Positions 1-9,204 of a DNA stretch of 64,000 nt are shown here, piece by piece. The stretch is from contig DS990601.1 of NCBI GenBank assembly GCA_000155715.1, positions 124,001 to 188,000 on the forward strand. The letters run 5' to 3'. How positions within the stretch are numbered: position 1 is the stretch's first letter; each line of letters opens with the position of its first letter. The DNA comes from a gamma proteobacterium HTCC5015. Its GTDB lineage: Bacteria; Pseudomonadota; Gammaproteobacteria; HTCC5015. The position numbers and the translations under genes were made by a program. A model generated the notes under the pieces. The model saw nothing but the letters and a program-made list of their open reading frames with translations. It was not told where the DNA came from and did no database searches.

Positions 1-195
1 TTTTTGCTCGATAAAAGGCTCGCGGCTGCCGTCAGATTTAACGATGCGCGGCATCGACAGCTCGGCATTTTCATAGGTCGTAAAGCGCTCTGAACACTTG
101 AGGCATTCGCGGCGTCGACGCACCTGCTCGCCATCGTTGGCGAGGCGCGAATCAATTACCTTGGTGTCATTGGCTCCGCAAAAGGGACAGCGCAT
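1..195 (-). CDS. nrdR: Transcriptional repressor NrdR (N-terminal part, cut by window edge)
   Basis: The first 65 codons are present and read out of the window. They start [17 protein letters not shown] and carry a second cysteine pair in ECLKC, together the four-Cys zinc ribbon of NrdR, followed by RFTTYE, where the ATP-cone domain begins. NrdR is the ATP/dATP-sensing repressor that binds NrdR boxes upstream of ribonucleotide reductase operons. The position just downstream of glyA on the same strand is a common gammaproteobacterial order (glyA, nrdR, ribD). The ATP-cone core lies beyond base 1, so completeness cannot be judged. Confidence 0.95.
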   Translation of the reverse strand, partial: MRCPFCGANDTKVIDSRLANDGEQVRRRRECLKCSERFTTYENAELSMPRIVKSDGSREPFIEQK

Positions 196-282
196 ATGGA
201 ATTCCTTGGTCAGTCCATCAAATTGATGGACTGTATTGTGGTCCACTCAACGCCAGACCACAAGATACGGTGAGATATCGCG

Positions 283-882
283 CTACTGAGCCAGTTGTTG
301 GAGCAGTGCCTCATCTTCTAGGGCGCTTTGCAGCGTTTTGCCCAAGGCTTTATTGATAAACTCGGCGTTGTCGTCGGCCATGGGCGCAAAGGCCATATTT
401 TCCTCGCGCTCAATAATGTAGCTCTTGCGCACCACTTTGTCGGACAGCGCCACTACGGCGCGCAGCTCGGTGTCGAGCGTCATTTTGGCTTTGACGGCAG
501 CGGCATCGGTAATGTAATCGGTTTTTACGATTTGTAGCTCGTAGTGCGGTACGCTGGATTCGGCGGTCCCCGTGGGCTTAAAGCCCTGTAGAGCCAACCC
601 TTCCACCAACAGAGACTCTAGCGTCGTCGCCAGTGGACTCTCGGCGCTGATATCCGCCTGCTTGTCCGAAATTCTGCGATAACCGAGACGCGAATTCTCG
701 CGCTGATCGACTACTGTCACCGCAATTTCTTTGCCCTGTCCGATGTTCGTTTGCGGCAAGGCGATATCGGGCTGGACGGCAATTTTCAACGGCTTAAAAG
801 AACAGCCCACGAACGCCAGCGCGAGCCCAGCGGCTACAGACGCCATCAGTACGCGTTGAATCATTGATACGGACGTATTCAT
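283..882 (-). CDS. YajG-family lipoprotein
   Basis: The 199-residue protein begins with a charged start, a hydrophobic stretch to about residue 25 and a lipobox-like FVGC at residues 24-27, so it is probably a lipid-anchored envelope protein. The body (for example AVTVVDQRENSRLGYR and the C-terminal NAEFINKALGKTLQSALED) resembles the YajG / uncharacterised lipoprotein family; function unknown. A clear AGGTGGAG ribosome site precedes the ATG. It sits between glyA and nrdR on the same strand and may be co-transcribed with nrdR, although a glyA terminator lies just upstream. The family call is by recognition of overall pattern, not by search. Confidence 0.7.
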   Translation of the reverse strand: MNTSVSMIQRVLMASVAAGLALAFVGCSFKPLKIAVQPDIALPQTNIGQGKEIAVTVVDQRENSRLGYRRISDKQADISAESPLATTLESLLVEGLALQGFKPTGTAESSVPHYELQIVKTDYITDAAAVKAKMTLDTELRAVVALSDKVVRKSYIIEREENMAFAPMADDNAEFINKALGKTLQSALEDEALLQQLAQ

Positions 883-926
883 AAAGACTCCACCTAAATT
901 GGGATTATTCAGTCATAACAATCGGT

Positions 927-975
927 AAAAACACGAAAGCCGCTCCAGCGCACTCAAGCACACTAGAACGGCTCT
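927..975 (-). terminator. Rho-independent terminator of glyA
   Basis: Read on the minus strand, AGCCGTTCTAGTGTGC and GTGCGCTGGAGCGGCT form an imperfect long stem around TTGA, followed by a short T run. It lies 18 bases beyond the glyA stop codon. Confidence 0.7.
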
Positions 976-992
976 CAACGGCATTTAAGCCA

Positions 993-2252
993 CTAGCCCG
1001 CTGCGTAAACGGGGAAGCGTTGGCACAACTCCAATACTTTTTGTTTGATCTCGCTTTGCAGTTGCGTATTTTCCACGTCGTCCAGAATATCGGCAATCCA
1101 GCCCGCCAGCTCAACCGTCTCCGCCTCGCCAAACCCACGCGAAGTAATCGCGGGTGTACCCACTCGAATACCACTCGTTACAAAAGGTGATTGCGGGTCG
1201 TTGGGCACGGCATTTTTATTCACCGTGATATTGGCCGCACCCAGTGCCGCATCGGCGGCCTTGCCAGTTAAGCCCTGCTCGATCAAATCCACCAATAAAA
1301 GGTGGTTTTCCGTGCCGCCGGAAACGATCTTGTAGCCGCGCTCTGTCAGCGTTTTTGCCATGGCTTTCGCGTTGGCAATCACTTGCGCTTGATAGTCTTT
1401 AAAACTGGGCTCTAGAGCCTCTTTAAAGGCCACTGCTTTGGCGGCAATCACGTGCATCAAGGGTCCGCCCTGCGTGCCGGGGAACACCAGTGAATTGAGC
1501 TTTTTGTTCACATCTTCATTGGCATTGGCCAAAATCAAGCCGCCGCGTGGGCCGCGCAGCGTTTTGTGCGTTGTCGTCGTCACGACATCGGCAATTCCCA
1601 CGGGGCTGGGATAGAGGCCGGCGGCGACTAGGCCCGCGACGTGGGCGATATCACAGAACAGATAGGCGCCCACCTTGTCGGCAATTTCGCGCATGCGCTT
1701 CCAATCCACCACTTGTGAATAAGCGGAAAAGCCGCCGACAATCATTTTGGGCTGGTGCTCGTCTGCTAGGCGCTCCATTTCGTCGTAGTCGATCAGACCC
1801 GTATCGGGGTTCAAACCGTACTGAACCGCATTAAACACCTTGCCCGAAAAATTCACCTTGGCGCCGTGAGTCAAGTGACCGCCGTGAGCCAAACTCATGC
1901 CCAACACGGTGTCGCCAGGCTGCAGCAGTGCGAAGTACACAGCGGCGTTGGCCTGCGAGCCCGAGTGGGGCTGTACATTGGCATACTCTGCGCCGAACAA
2001 CGCTTTGGCGCGATCAATCGCCAACTGCTCGGCCACGTCGACATATTCGCAACCACCGTAGTAGCGCTTGGCGGGGTAGCCCTCAGCGTATTTATTGGTC
2101 AACTGCGAGCCTTGCGCTTCCATGACGCGAGGGCTGGTGTAATTTTCTGAGGCGATCAGCTCAATGTGCTCTTCTTGGCGACGGTTTTCCGCCTCGATCG
2201 CTGCGGCCAGCTCATCGTCATAGCCTTTGATACGCATAGATTGTGTAAACAT
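993..2252 (-). CDS. glyA: Serine hydroxymethyltransferase
   Basis: This 419-residue protein is full length for the family. It interconverts serine plus tetrahydrofolate with glycine plus 5,10-methylene-tetrahydrofolate using pyridoxal phosphate, in the cytosol. Visible hallmarks are [20 protein letters not shown] near the N-terminus, [11 protein letters not shown] around residue 95, and the PLP lysine motif [16 protein letters not shown] around residue 230. The ATG start has CGGAG upstream. A terminator follows, and the lipoprotein and nrdR genes come next on the same strand. Confidence 0.98.
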   Translation of the reverse strand: MFTQSMRIKGYDDELAAAIEAENRRQEEHIELIASENYTSPRVMEAQGSQLTNKYAEGYPAKRYYGGCEYVDVAEQLAIDRAKALFGAEYANVQPHSGSQANAAVYFALLQPGDTVLGMSLAHGGHLTHGAKVNFSGKVFNAVQYGLNPDTGLIDYDEMERLADEHQPKMIVGGFSAYSQVVDWKRMREIADKVGAYLFCDIAHVAGLVAAGLYPSPVGIADVVTTTTHKTLRGPRGGLILANANEDVNKKLNSLVFPGTQGGPLMHVIAAKAVAFKEALEPSFKDYQAQVIANAKAMAKTLTERGYKIVSGGTENHLLLVDLIEQGLTGKAADAALGAANITVNKNAVPNDPQSPFVTSGIRVGTPAITSRGFGEAETVELAGWIADILDDVENTQLQSEIKQKVLELCQRFPVYAAG

Positions 2253-2466
2253 GATGTGACTCCGTCGATAGTAGAAATTCAGACAAAGGCGCCTCTAACT
2301 CGGCCTTGCGTCGCGCGCCACCCTTGTCTCAACTTCCACTCAAAGCGTCTATCGCGTTAAAGAGGCGACATTCTACGCGAAAGCGAACCAATCGGCATGT
2401 CAATTTGTTCAAGTCCTCCCCAAATTTTTAACAAGTTGCGTCAACATATATTTACAGAGACAAAGG

Positions 2467-2495
2467 TGTGCATAGAGCGCCAAGCTGTCTATAAT
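2467..2495 (+). promoter_or_regulatory. Possible sigma-70 promoter of the downstream RHH-like gene
   Basis: A perfect TATAAT lies at 2490-2495, 33 bases before the ATG at 2528; the -35 region at 17 bp spacing (TGTGCA) is poor. The rest of the 275 bp gap between glyA and this gene shows no other structure that I recognise; it must also hold the glyA promoter on the other strand. Confidence 0.35.
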
Positions 2496-2527
2496 CCGCT
2501 CAAGCAATACTCAAGAGCGGCAATGGT

Positions 2528-3037
2528 ATGGCCATCAAGGCAAACATCAGCAAGGATCAGAAGAAGGAGCTACAAACGGCTCTCAACAAGCTCAAAGTGC
2601 CCAAAGAGATTAGCGAAGAAATGCTCTCCAGCCAAAATGCTTCGAACACCTACAAAGCTTTTCGCCAAGGCAAAAAAGTCGAAACCAAAAAAGGCGATTG
2701 GGTGATTCACTTCGGTAGCAAGTGGGCGCGCCCCAAAGACAGTAAAGCCCACACCCCACGAACCGCTGCAAACCGCGGAGGCGATGTACCCCCCGAACCT
2801 CAGATAGACGACCTTCCCTCTATCGACGAAGAGAGCCTGCCGGACTCTCCGCCTATCGAGGTAGAAATGCCGTCGCTTACGGGCGACACCAGCCAAAGTA
2901 AAGCCACGGGCATGGTCATGATTTCATTTCAGATTGAACGCGAGCTGCTGATGGACATGCAAAAACTGGCACAGAAACAAGGCTTGACCGTCAATCAACT
3001 GTCGCGCCTCGCCATCAAACGCTTCCTCGACAAGTAA
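2528..3037 (+). CDS. Uncharacterised protein with C-terminal ribbon-helix-helix-like segment
   Basis: Not a gene I recognise. The 169-residue protein has three parts: a Lys-rich helical N-terminus (residues 1-60), a Pro/Asp/Glu-rich low-complexity linker (about 75-125), and a C-terminal 40 residues, MVMISFQIERELLMDMQKL then a helix ending AIKRFLDK. That order (one strand, two helices) matches the ribbon-helix-helix DNA-binding fold of Arc/CopG/MetJ-type proteins, so DNA binding is possible. A TATAAT box precedes it. It is a single gene between glyA (divergent) and ettA (same strand, 136 bp downstream). Confidence 0.65.
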   Translation: MAIKANISKDQKKELQTALNKLKVPKEISEEMLSSQNASNTYKAFRQGKKVETKKGDWVIHFGSKWARPKDSKAHTPRTAANRGGDVPPEPQIDDLPSIDEESLPDSPPIEVEMPSLTGDTSQSKATGMVMISFQIERELLMDMQKLAQKQGLTVNQLSRLAIKRFLDK

Positions 3038-3173
3038 TCCAGCGCGCCTGCCATCACTTCACTTTTGCAGGGGCCGCCCTTTATGGCGCATAATCCGCGC
3101 ACTCCAAAACAATTGATCAGCGATGCATCGGCGTCGCCCCAATTTTCATTGCAGACATAGAAGGTAGTCATCC

Positions 3174-4838
<1,665 letters not shown>

Positions 4839-4850
4839 TGAACTGCATAC

Positions 4851-4924
4851 CGTCATTGCGAGCAGCGCGAAGCAATCTGCCCGATCAGGCAGATCGCCAC
4901 AGCGCCGCGCGCTTCGCGATGACG
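4851..4924. repeat. Intergenic palindromic repeat (CATTGCGAGCAG family)
   Basis: An imperfect inverted repeat whose outer arms are CGTCATTGCGA and TCGCGATGACG and whose inner arms are CAATCTGCC and GGCAGATCG. It fills the gap between ettA and the DUF815 gene. Related, more degenerate copies (CAATCTGC ... CAGATTGCC) lie near 49.70 kb and 52.45 kb. Confidence 0.7.
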
Positions 4925-4949
4925 GCTTTCCGCAAAGGCTTGACCCAGC

Positions 4950-5852
4950 ATGGCTGACGAGGCTTTTCAAAACGCGCTGCTGGAGCGGTTGGACCGACTG
5001 ATCGAGCGACTCGATGGCGCCGCCCTCCATCAGGCACCCGAGCAATTGAAGCCCTCACTGCCCGACAGTGAATCCACCACTGCTTGGCGCTGGCAAAGCG
5101 GGCAACTGCGACCCGTTCCACAACCCAGCACCGCCCCCTTGGATCAACTGCTCAACATCGATCGCCAAAAAGCGCTCATGGTGCGCAATACTGAGCAGTT
5201 CCTCGACGGCAAGCCCGCCAACAACGCACTGCTCTGGGGCTCGCGCGGCACGGGTAAATCGACGCTCGTCCGCGCCCTACTCGGCACCTACGCCGAAAAA
5301 GGCCTGAGACTCATCGAAGTCGAAGGGCACGATCTCGTACACCTCCCCGACATCGTCGTCGGACTACAAGGCCGAGACGAACGCTTTGTCGTTTTCACTG
5401 ACGACTTGTCGTTTGAGCAGGACGACCCCAGCTACAAGGCGCTCAAATCGGTACTCGATGGCAGCATTGCCGGCACACCCGAGAATGTCTTGATCTACGC
5501 CACCTCGAATCGCCGTCACCTAATGCCCGAGCGCATGAGTGAAAACCGCGAGGCGAACATGGCCGACGGCGAGCTGCACCCTGGAGAAACCAGCGAAGAA
5601 AAGGTGTCGCTCTCCGAGCGCTTTGGCCTGTGGCTAGCGTTTCACCCCTTTGTGCAGGATGAATACCTCGCAGTCGTCGATGCCGAGCTCCAAAAATACG
5701 GACTGAGTACCACCGAAGACGACGAAGAAACCCGCATCCGCGCCCTACGCTGGGCACGACAGCGAGGCAACCGCAGCGGTCGCGTGGCCGAACAATTCGC
5801 CCGCGATTGGTTAAGCATTAACAACGATAACGATAAGGACCCCATAAAATGA
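4950..5852 (+). CDS. DUF815-family P-loop ATPase
   Basis: The 300-residue protein carries a Walker A GSRGTGKSTLVRALL around residue 96 and a Walker B-like VVFTDDLSF around residue 148, then NVLIYATSNRRHL, a pattern typical of the AAA+-like DUF815 / COG2607 family. Members have no settled function. The C-terminal RALRWARQRGNRSGRVAEQF is a basic helical segment. The stop codon overlaps the start of the next gene (ATGA), so the two are translationally coupled, and a third gene overlaps in turn. Confidence 0.85.
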   Translation: MADEAFQNALLERLDRLIERLDGAALHQAPEQLKPSLPDSESTTAWRWQSGQLRPVPQPSTAPLDQLLNIDRQKALMVRNTEQFLDGKPANNALLWGSRGTGKSTLVRALLGTYAEKGLRLIEVEGHDLVHLPDIVVGLQGRDERFVVFTDDLSFEQDDPSYKALKSVLDGSIAGTPENVLIYATSNRRHLMPERMSENREANMADGELHPGETSEEKVSLSERFGLWLAFHPFVQDEYLAVVDAELQKYGLSTTEDDEETRIRALRWARQRGNRSGRVAEQFARDWLSINNDNDKDPIK

Positions 5853-6727
5853 AAAGGAACCAGTTATTGGCACATGCCTGCCTTTTAGTAGCATTTCTCA
5901 CTGCCGGGTGCGACAGCGGCTCCCTCTCTGAAAATATAAAATACAACCAGACCAAACCCAAACGCATTTCAAAAACTGTTTACCAACAAACTGGAAATTA
6001 CCGATACAGGATAGAGAGTGAATATGAGTATGACGCCAAGGGAAGACTAACCAACATCAGGCAAGACCATGGGTTTTCCGAATACATCTACAACTTTGAG
6101 TACGTGAATAAAGGTCGAGTGAGCAGAATCACTGCCCCGAATAATTTTTTGCTCCCTGGAATCACTAGTGATGCAGAAGTCATTGATGTTTTGTATACAG
6201 AGAAAAACGACTTACCCGAGCGTTTTGTCTTCAATGAAGAACCACTCCATTCACTGGCGTTCACCTACAAACCCTCCGGGCAGCTTGAGAAAAGTGATTA
6301 TCGCAATCAAACGGATACAACTGATTCAGGCATCGACAATATCGTTTACAACCCCTATATGCTCTTTGGTATGAGAAGTATTGTTTATTCATATAATGAG
6401 CAAGGGATGATCAGTGCCGCAAAAACGATCCACTACGTGGACAACTGCCCCTCAGAAGAGACCCCTTGTTACCAGAAAAACGGGCAATATTCCGAGTACT
6501 ACAATTATCAAACAGTTACGGGCGACACCACCTTCGCCATAATCGATCAACCAGGCTCTATAACAACCATCATTACTAGCGAGAATTTTGGAAAACCTGT
6601 TATACATCAGAATCAGGCTAACGAATTTTATATAGAAATCACATACGAAGAAGCTATATGCCAAGAGGTATTCCCCGCTGGCTTTAAAATACCCAGCGTC
6701 TACGAATTGTCCCCATGCGCCGAATAG
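5849..6727 (+). CDS. Lipoprotein with YD-like repeats, function unknown
   Basis: The 292-residue protein begins with a lipoprotein signal peptide ending LTAGC at about residue 21. The body contains short tyrosine/aspartate strands such as YEYDAKGRLTNI and YSYNEQGMISAAK, which resemble the YD/RHS-type beta repeats, though I see too few for an RHS shell. Base composition is noticeably more AT-rich than the flanking genes. Its ATG overlaps the DUF815 stop (ATGA), and its own stop lies inside the following gene, so it is the middle of a three-gene operon. The lipoprotein at 58693 shares the same style of repeats. Confidence 0.75.
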   Translation: MKRNQLLAHACLLVAFLTAGCDSGSLSENIKYNQTKPKRISKTVYQQTGNYRYRIESEYEYDAKGRLTNIRQDHGFSEYIYNFEYVNKGRVSRITAPNNFLLPGITSDAEVIDVLYTEKNDLPERFVFNEEPLHSLAFTYKPSGQLEKSDYRNQTDTTDSGIDNIVYNPYMLFGMRSIVYSYNEQGMISAAKTIHYVDNCPSEETPCYQKNGQYSEYYNYQTVTGDTTFAIIDQPGSITTIITSENFGKPVIHQNQANEFYIEITYEEAICQEVFPAGFKIPSVYELSPCAE

Positions 6728-7767
6728 CAGCCACTATACTCGGCTTTCTGGCCGTCTGTTTTGTTCTGACAGCCTGGTTAAATTACGACCGTCCTGACAT
6801 TAGTACCCTGTTGCCAGCCACCGTATCGAAAACCACAGTCAACGATACCCAAAACGGCCTCCATGTCACATTCCTCGGCACAAGCACTGTGCTGTTGGAC
6901 GATGGCGAAACGCAGCTGCTGACCGACGGCTTTTTTACTCGTCCAAGCCTGCTTTCTCTGCTGGGTGAAATAAGTCCCGACCGACAAGTTGTGGAAGATG
7001 CGCTGCTTCAATACGGCATTAACGAAACGCTAGCGGCCGTCATCCCGGTGCATAGCCACCACGACCACGCCCTGGACAGCGCCCTCGTCGCCCAACTCAC
7101 GGGGGCAACACTGCTCGGCTCTGAATCCAGCGCGATGCTGGCTCGCGGTGAAGGTTTAGACAAGCGACAAATACGCGTCGCCGAGACTAAGCAGCCCTAT
7201 CAGTTTGGCAATTTCAGCGTCACGCTCATCGAATCGGGCCATGTGCCTATGCCCAACGCCATCGCGGGCTGGATCGGCCTCGGCGAAGACATCGAGAAAC
7301 CCGTTTCACCGCCCGCCAAACTGGGTGACTACCATCAGGGAATCGCCTACAGCGTCTTGATTGAACACCCCGAAGCGCGCCTTCTGATTCAGGGCAGCGC
7401 GGGTTTTAAAACCGATCAATTCACACACTTTCAGCCCGACGGCCCCGTCGACATTGTGCTGCTCGGTATCGCCGGCCTCAGTAAACAAAGCGATGACTAC
7501 CGCGCACAATACTGGCGTGAAATGGTTGAAACCATAGGGGCGATCACCATCGCCCCCATTCACTGGGACGACTTCACACAGCCTCTCAGCGCCGATTTAA
7601 TCGCCCTGCCAAGCTTAGTCGACGACCTCTCCGCTACGCTCGAAGACATTCAAGCTGCTCTCAAACCCGAGCAATCTATGCTCTATATGCAGCCCACCCA
7701 ACGCCACAGCATCAAAGACCTGCTCTCGCCTACCAAGCAGGCACCCACATCAAACACATCACAGTAG
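6715..7767 (+). CDS. Membrane-anchored metallo-beta-lactamase-fold hydrolase
   Basis: The 350-residue protein has an N-terminal hydrophobic anchor (about residues 4-21) followed by a metallo-beta-lactamase fold: FLGTSTVLLDDGETQLLTDG near residue 55 and the metal motif VHSHHDHALD near residue 112, with later histidines in SGHVPMPN and PIHWDDF. The arrangement resembles UlaG/RomA-like lactonase or phosphodiesterase members; the substrate is unknown. The start overlaps the preceding lipoprotein by 13 bases. The stop codon TAG is part of the GTAG head of the first REP palindrome, so the repeat array begins inside the last codon. Confidence 0.85.
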   Translation: MRRIAATILGFLAVCFVLTAWLNYDRPDISTLLPATVSKTTVNDTQNGLHVTFLGTSTVLLDDGETQLLTDGFFTRPSLLSLLGEISPDRQVVEDALLQYGINETLAAVIPVHSHHDHALDSALVAQLTGATLLGSESSAMLARGEGLDKRQIRVAETKQPYQFGNFSVTLIESGHVPMPNAIAGWIGLGEDIEKPVSPPAKLGDYHQGIAYSVLIEHPEARLLIQGSAGFKTDQFTHFQPDGPVDIVLLGIAGLSKQSDDYRAQYWREMVETIGAITIAPIHWDDFTQPLSADLIALPSLVDDLSATLEDIQAALKPEQSMLYMQPTQRHSIKDLLSPTKQAPTSNTSQ

Positions 7768-8088
7768 GAGCCGACCCAGCCGGCGAACAGCTTATGTACT
7801 ACCGTTCAGCGTTCGCCTGCGTGGCAGGCTCCTACAACAAACCCGACCGTAGGAGTCGGCCCTGCCGGCGAACAGCTTATGTGCCACCGTTCAGCATTCG
7901 CTTGCTTTAAAGCTCCCACATCAAACCCAACCGTAGGAGCCGACCCAGCCGGCGAACAGCTTATGTGCCACCGTTCAGCATTCGCTTGCGAGGCAAGCTC
8001 CTACAACAAAGCCTACCGTAGGAGCCGGCCCTGCCGGCGAATAGCTTATGTGCCACCGTTCGGCGTTCGCTTGCTTTAAAGCTCTTAC
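7764..8088. repeat. BIME array, four units (left of the RAYT)
   Basis: Four units start at 7764, 7849, 7933 and 8018. Each is about 71 bp: a forward REP (GTAGGAGCCGGCCCTGCCGG then CGAA), a loop containing TTATGTGCCACCGTTC, and an inverted REP ending GCTCCTAC; 13-14 bp spacers give a period of 84-85 bp. The inverted partner has two stem versions, one with CCTGC/GCAGG-type arms and one with GCTTTAAAGC. The first GTAG supplies the stop codon of the upstream hydrolase, and the last inverted REP supplies the stop codon of the RAYT. Confidence 0.93.
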
Positions 8089-8540
8089 AGCCAAATGGCG
8101 TCCCACAGAGGATAATCGCCAACCCGCTTCACCAAGTTGGCTCTTACAGGATTCGCCACAATGTAGCGCGCTATCGGAAGAATATCCTTTTCAGCACGTA
8201 TCGCTCTATCGTAAAAGCCTCGCTGCCATAGAGGCTGATGGGAAAGCATCTGCCTGCCCCACTCTTTCCGCGTTATCGACTTTACTTTCTGAACCACAAC
8301 ACTCAGCGAAGCTTTTTCCGACAACTGAAAAAGCCAATGCACATGGTCTGGCATAACGACAAAACACAAGGTGTCAGCTTGTGATTCAACTTCTTTTAAG
8401 CCTTTAACAAAGCAGCGACCTGAATAGAAATCGGCAAAAAGTGCTTGTTTTTGATAGCACGCCAGAGTGACTGAATAGATAGCTCCCGCCTGACTAACGC
8501 GACCCAACCTAAGTCGATGAGCTTTTGCCATCCTTGGCAT
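8085..8540 (-). CDS. REP-associated tyrosine transposase (RAYT)
   Basis: A 151-residue member of the Y1/HUH transposase superfamily (TnpA-REP). It shows the HUH motif in MPDHVHWLF (histidines 66 and 68) and a candidate catalytic tyrosine at residue 110 in QRGFYDRAIRAEKD, followed by ARYIVANPVRANLV, typical of RAYTs. These enzymes nick single-stranded REP sequences next to a GTAG tetranucleotide, and this gene is surrounded by such REPs. The ATG at 8540 has a strong AAAGGAGG site 6 bases upstream; an in-frame extension upstream merely reads through a REP. The stop TAA comes from a GTAAGAGC variant of the REP head. Confidence 0.92.
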   Translation of the reverse strand: MPRMAKAHRLRLGRVSQAGAIYSVTLACYQKQALFADFYSGRCFVKGLKEVESQADTLCFVVMPDHVHWLFQLSEKASLSVVVQKVKSITRKEWGRQMLSHQPLWQRGFYDRAIRAEKDILPIARYIVANPVRANLVKRVGDYPLWDAIWL

Positions 8541-8568
8541 TACAACCTCCTTTACATTCACATTAACC

Positions 8569-9185
8569 GTAGGAGCCTTAAAGCAGGCAAACAGCCCATG
8601 TGGCAATGGTCAGCATTCGCCTGCTTGGCAGGCTCCTACAACAAACCCGACCGTAGGAGCCGGCCCTGCCGGCGAATAGCTTATGTACCGCCGTTCGGCA
8701 TTCGCTTGCTTTAAAGCTCCTACAACAAACTCTACCGTAGGAGCCGGCTCTGCCGGCGAATAGCTTATGTGCCACCGTTCGGCATTCGCTTGCTTTAAAG
8801 CTCCTACAGCAAACCCTGCCGTAGGAGCCGACCCTGCCGACGAACAGCTTATGTGCCACCGTTCGGCATTCGCTTGCTTTAAAGCTCCTACAACAAACTC
8901 TACCGTAGGAGCCGGCCCTGCCGGCGAATAGCTTATGTGCCACCGTTCGGCGTTCGCCTGCTTTAAAGCTCCTACAGCAAACCCTACCGTAGGAGCCGGC
9001 CCTGCCGGCGAATAGCTTATGTGCCACCGTTCGGCGTTCGCTTGCTTTAAAGCTCCTACACCAAACCCTGCCGTAGGAGCCGACCCTGCCGACGAACAGC
9101 TTATGTGCCACCGTTCGGCGTTCGCCTGCTTTAAAGCTCCTACATCAATACACCGCCGTAGGAGTCGGCCCTACCGGCGAATAGC
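8569..9185. repeat. BIME array, seven units plus a half (right of the RAYT)
   Basis: Units start at 8569, 8653, 8737, 8821, 8905, 8989 and 9073, an exact 84 bp period, followed by one unpaired forward REP at 9158-9185. Each unit has the same head-to-head design as on the left side of the RAYT. Most inverted partners carry the TTTAAA-centred stem; that of 8569 has the GCAGG-type stem. Because 84 is divisible by three, one frame stays open across the array and gives a meaningless 28-residue repeat. The array ends 19 bases past the purL stop codon. Confidence 0.93.
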
Positions 9186-9204
9186 CGCGCGTACCCGTCT
9201 GGCT

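Noticed and set aside
8541-8606. Longer start for the RAYT at 8606
   Set aside because: The extra residues are translated REP; the AAAGGAGG site belongs to the ATG at 8540.
8578-9111. Open frame of 177 codons with 28-residue repeats on the minus strand
   Set aside because: It is the BIME array read in a frame that stays open because the period (84 bp) is a multiple of three; no ribosome site and no family likeness.
7764-9185. CRISPR array
   Set aside because: The repeated unit is a pair of inverted palindromes with near-constant spacers, not short repeats with unique spacers, and no cas genes are present.
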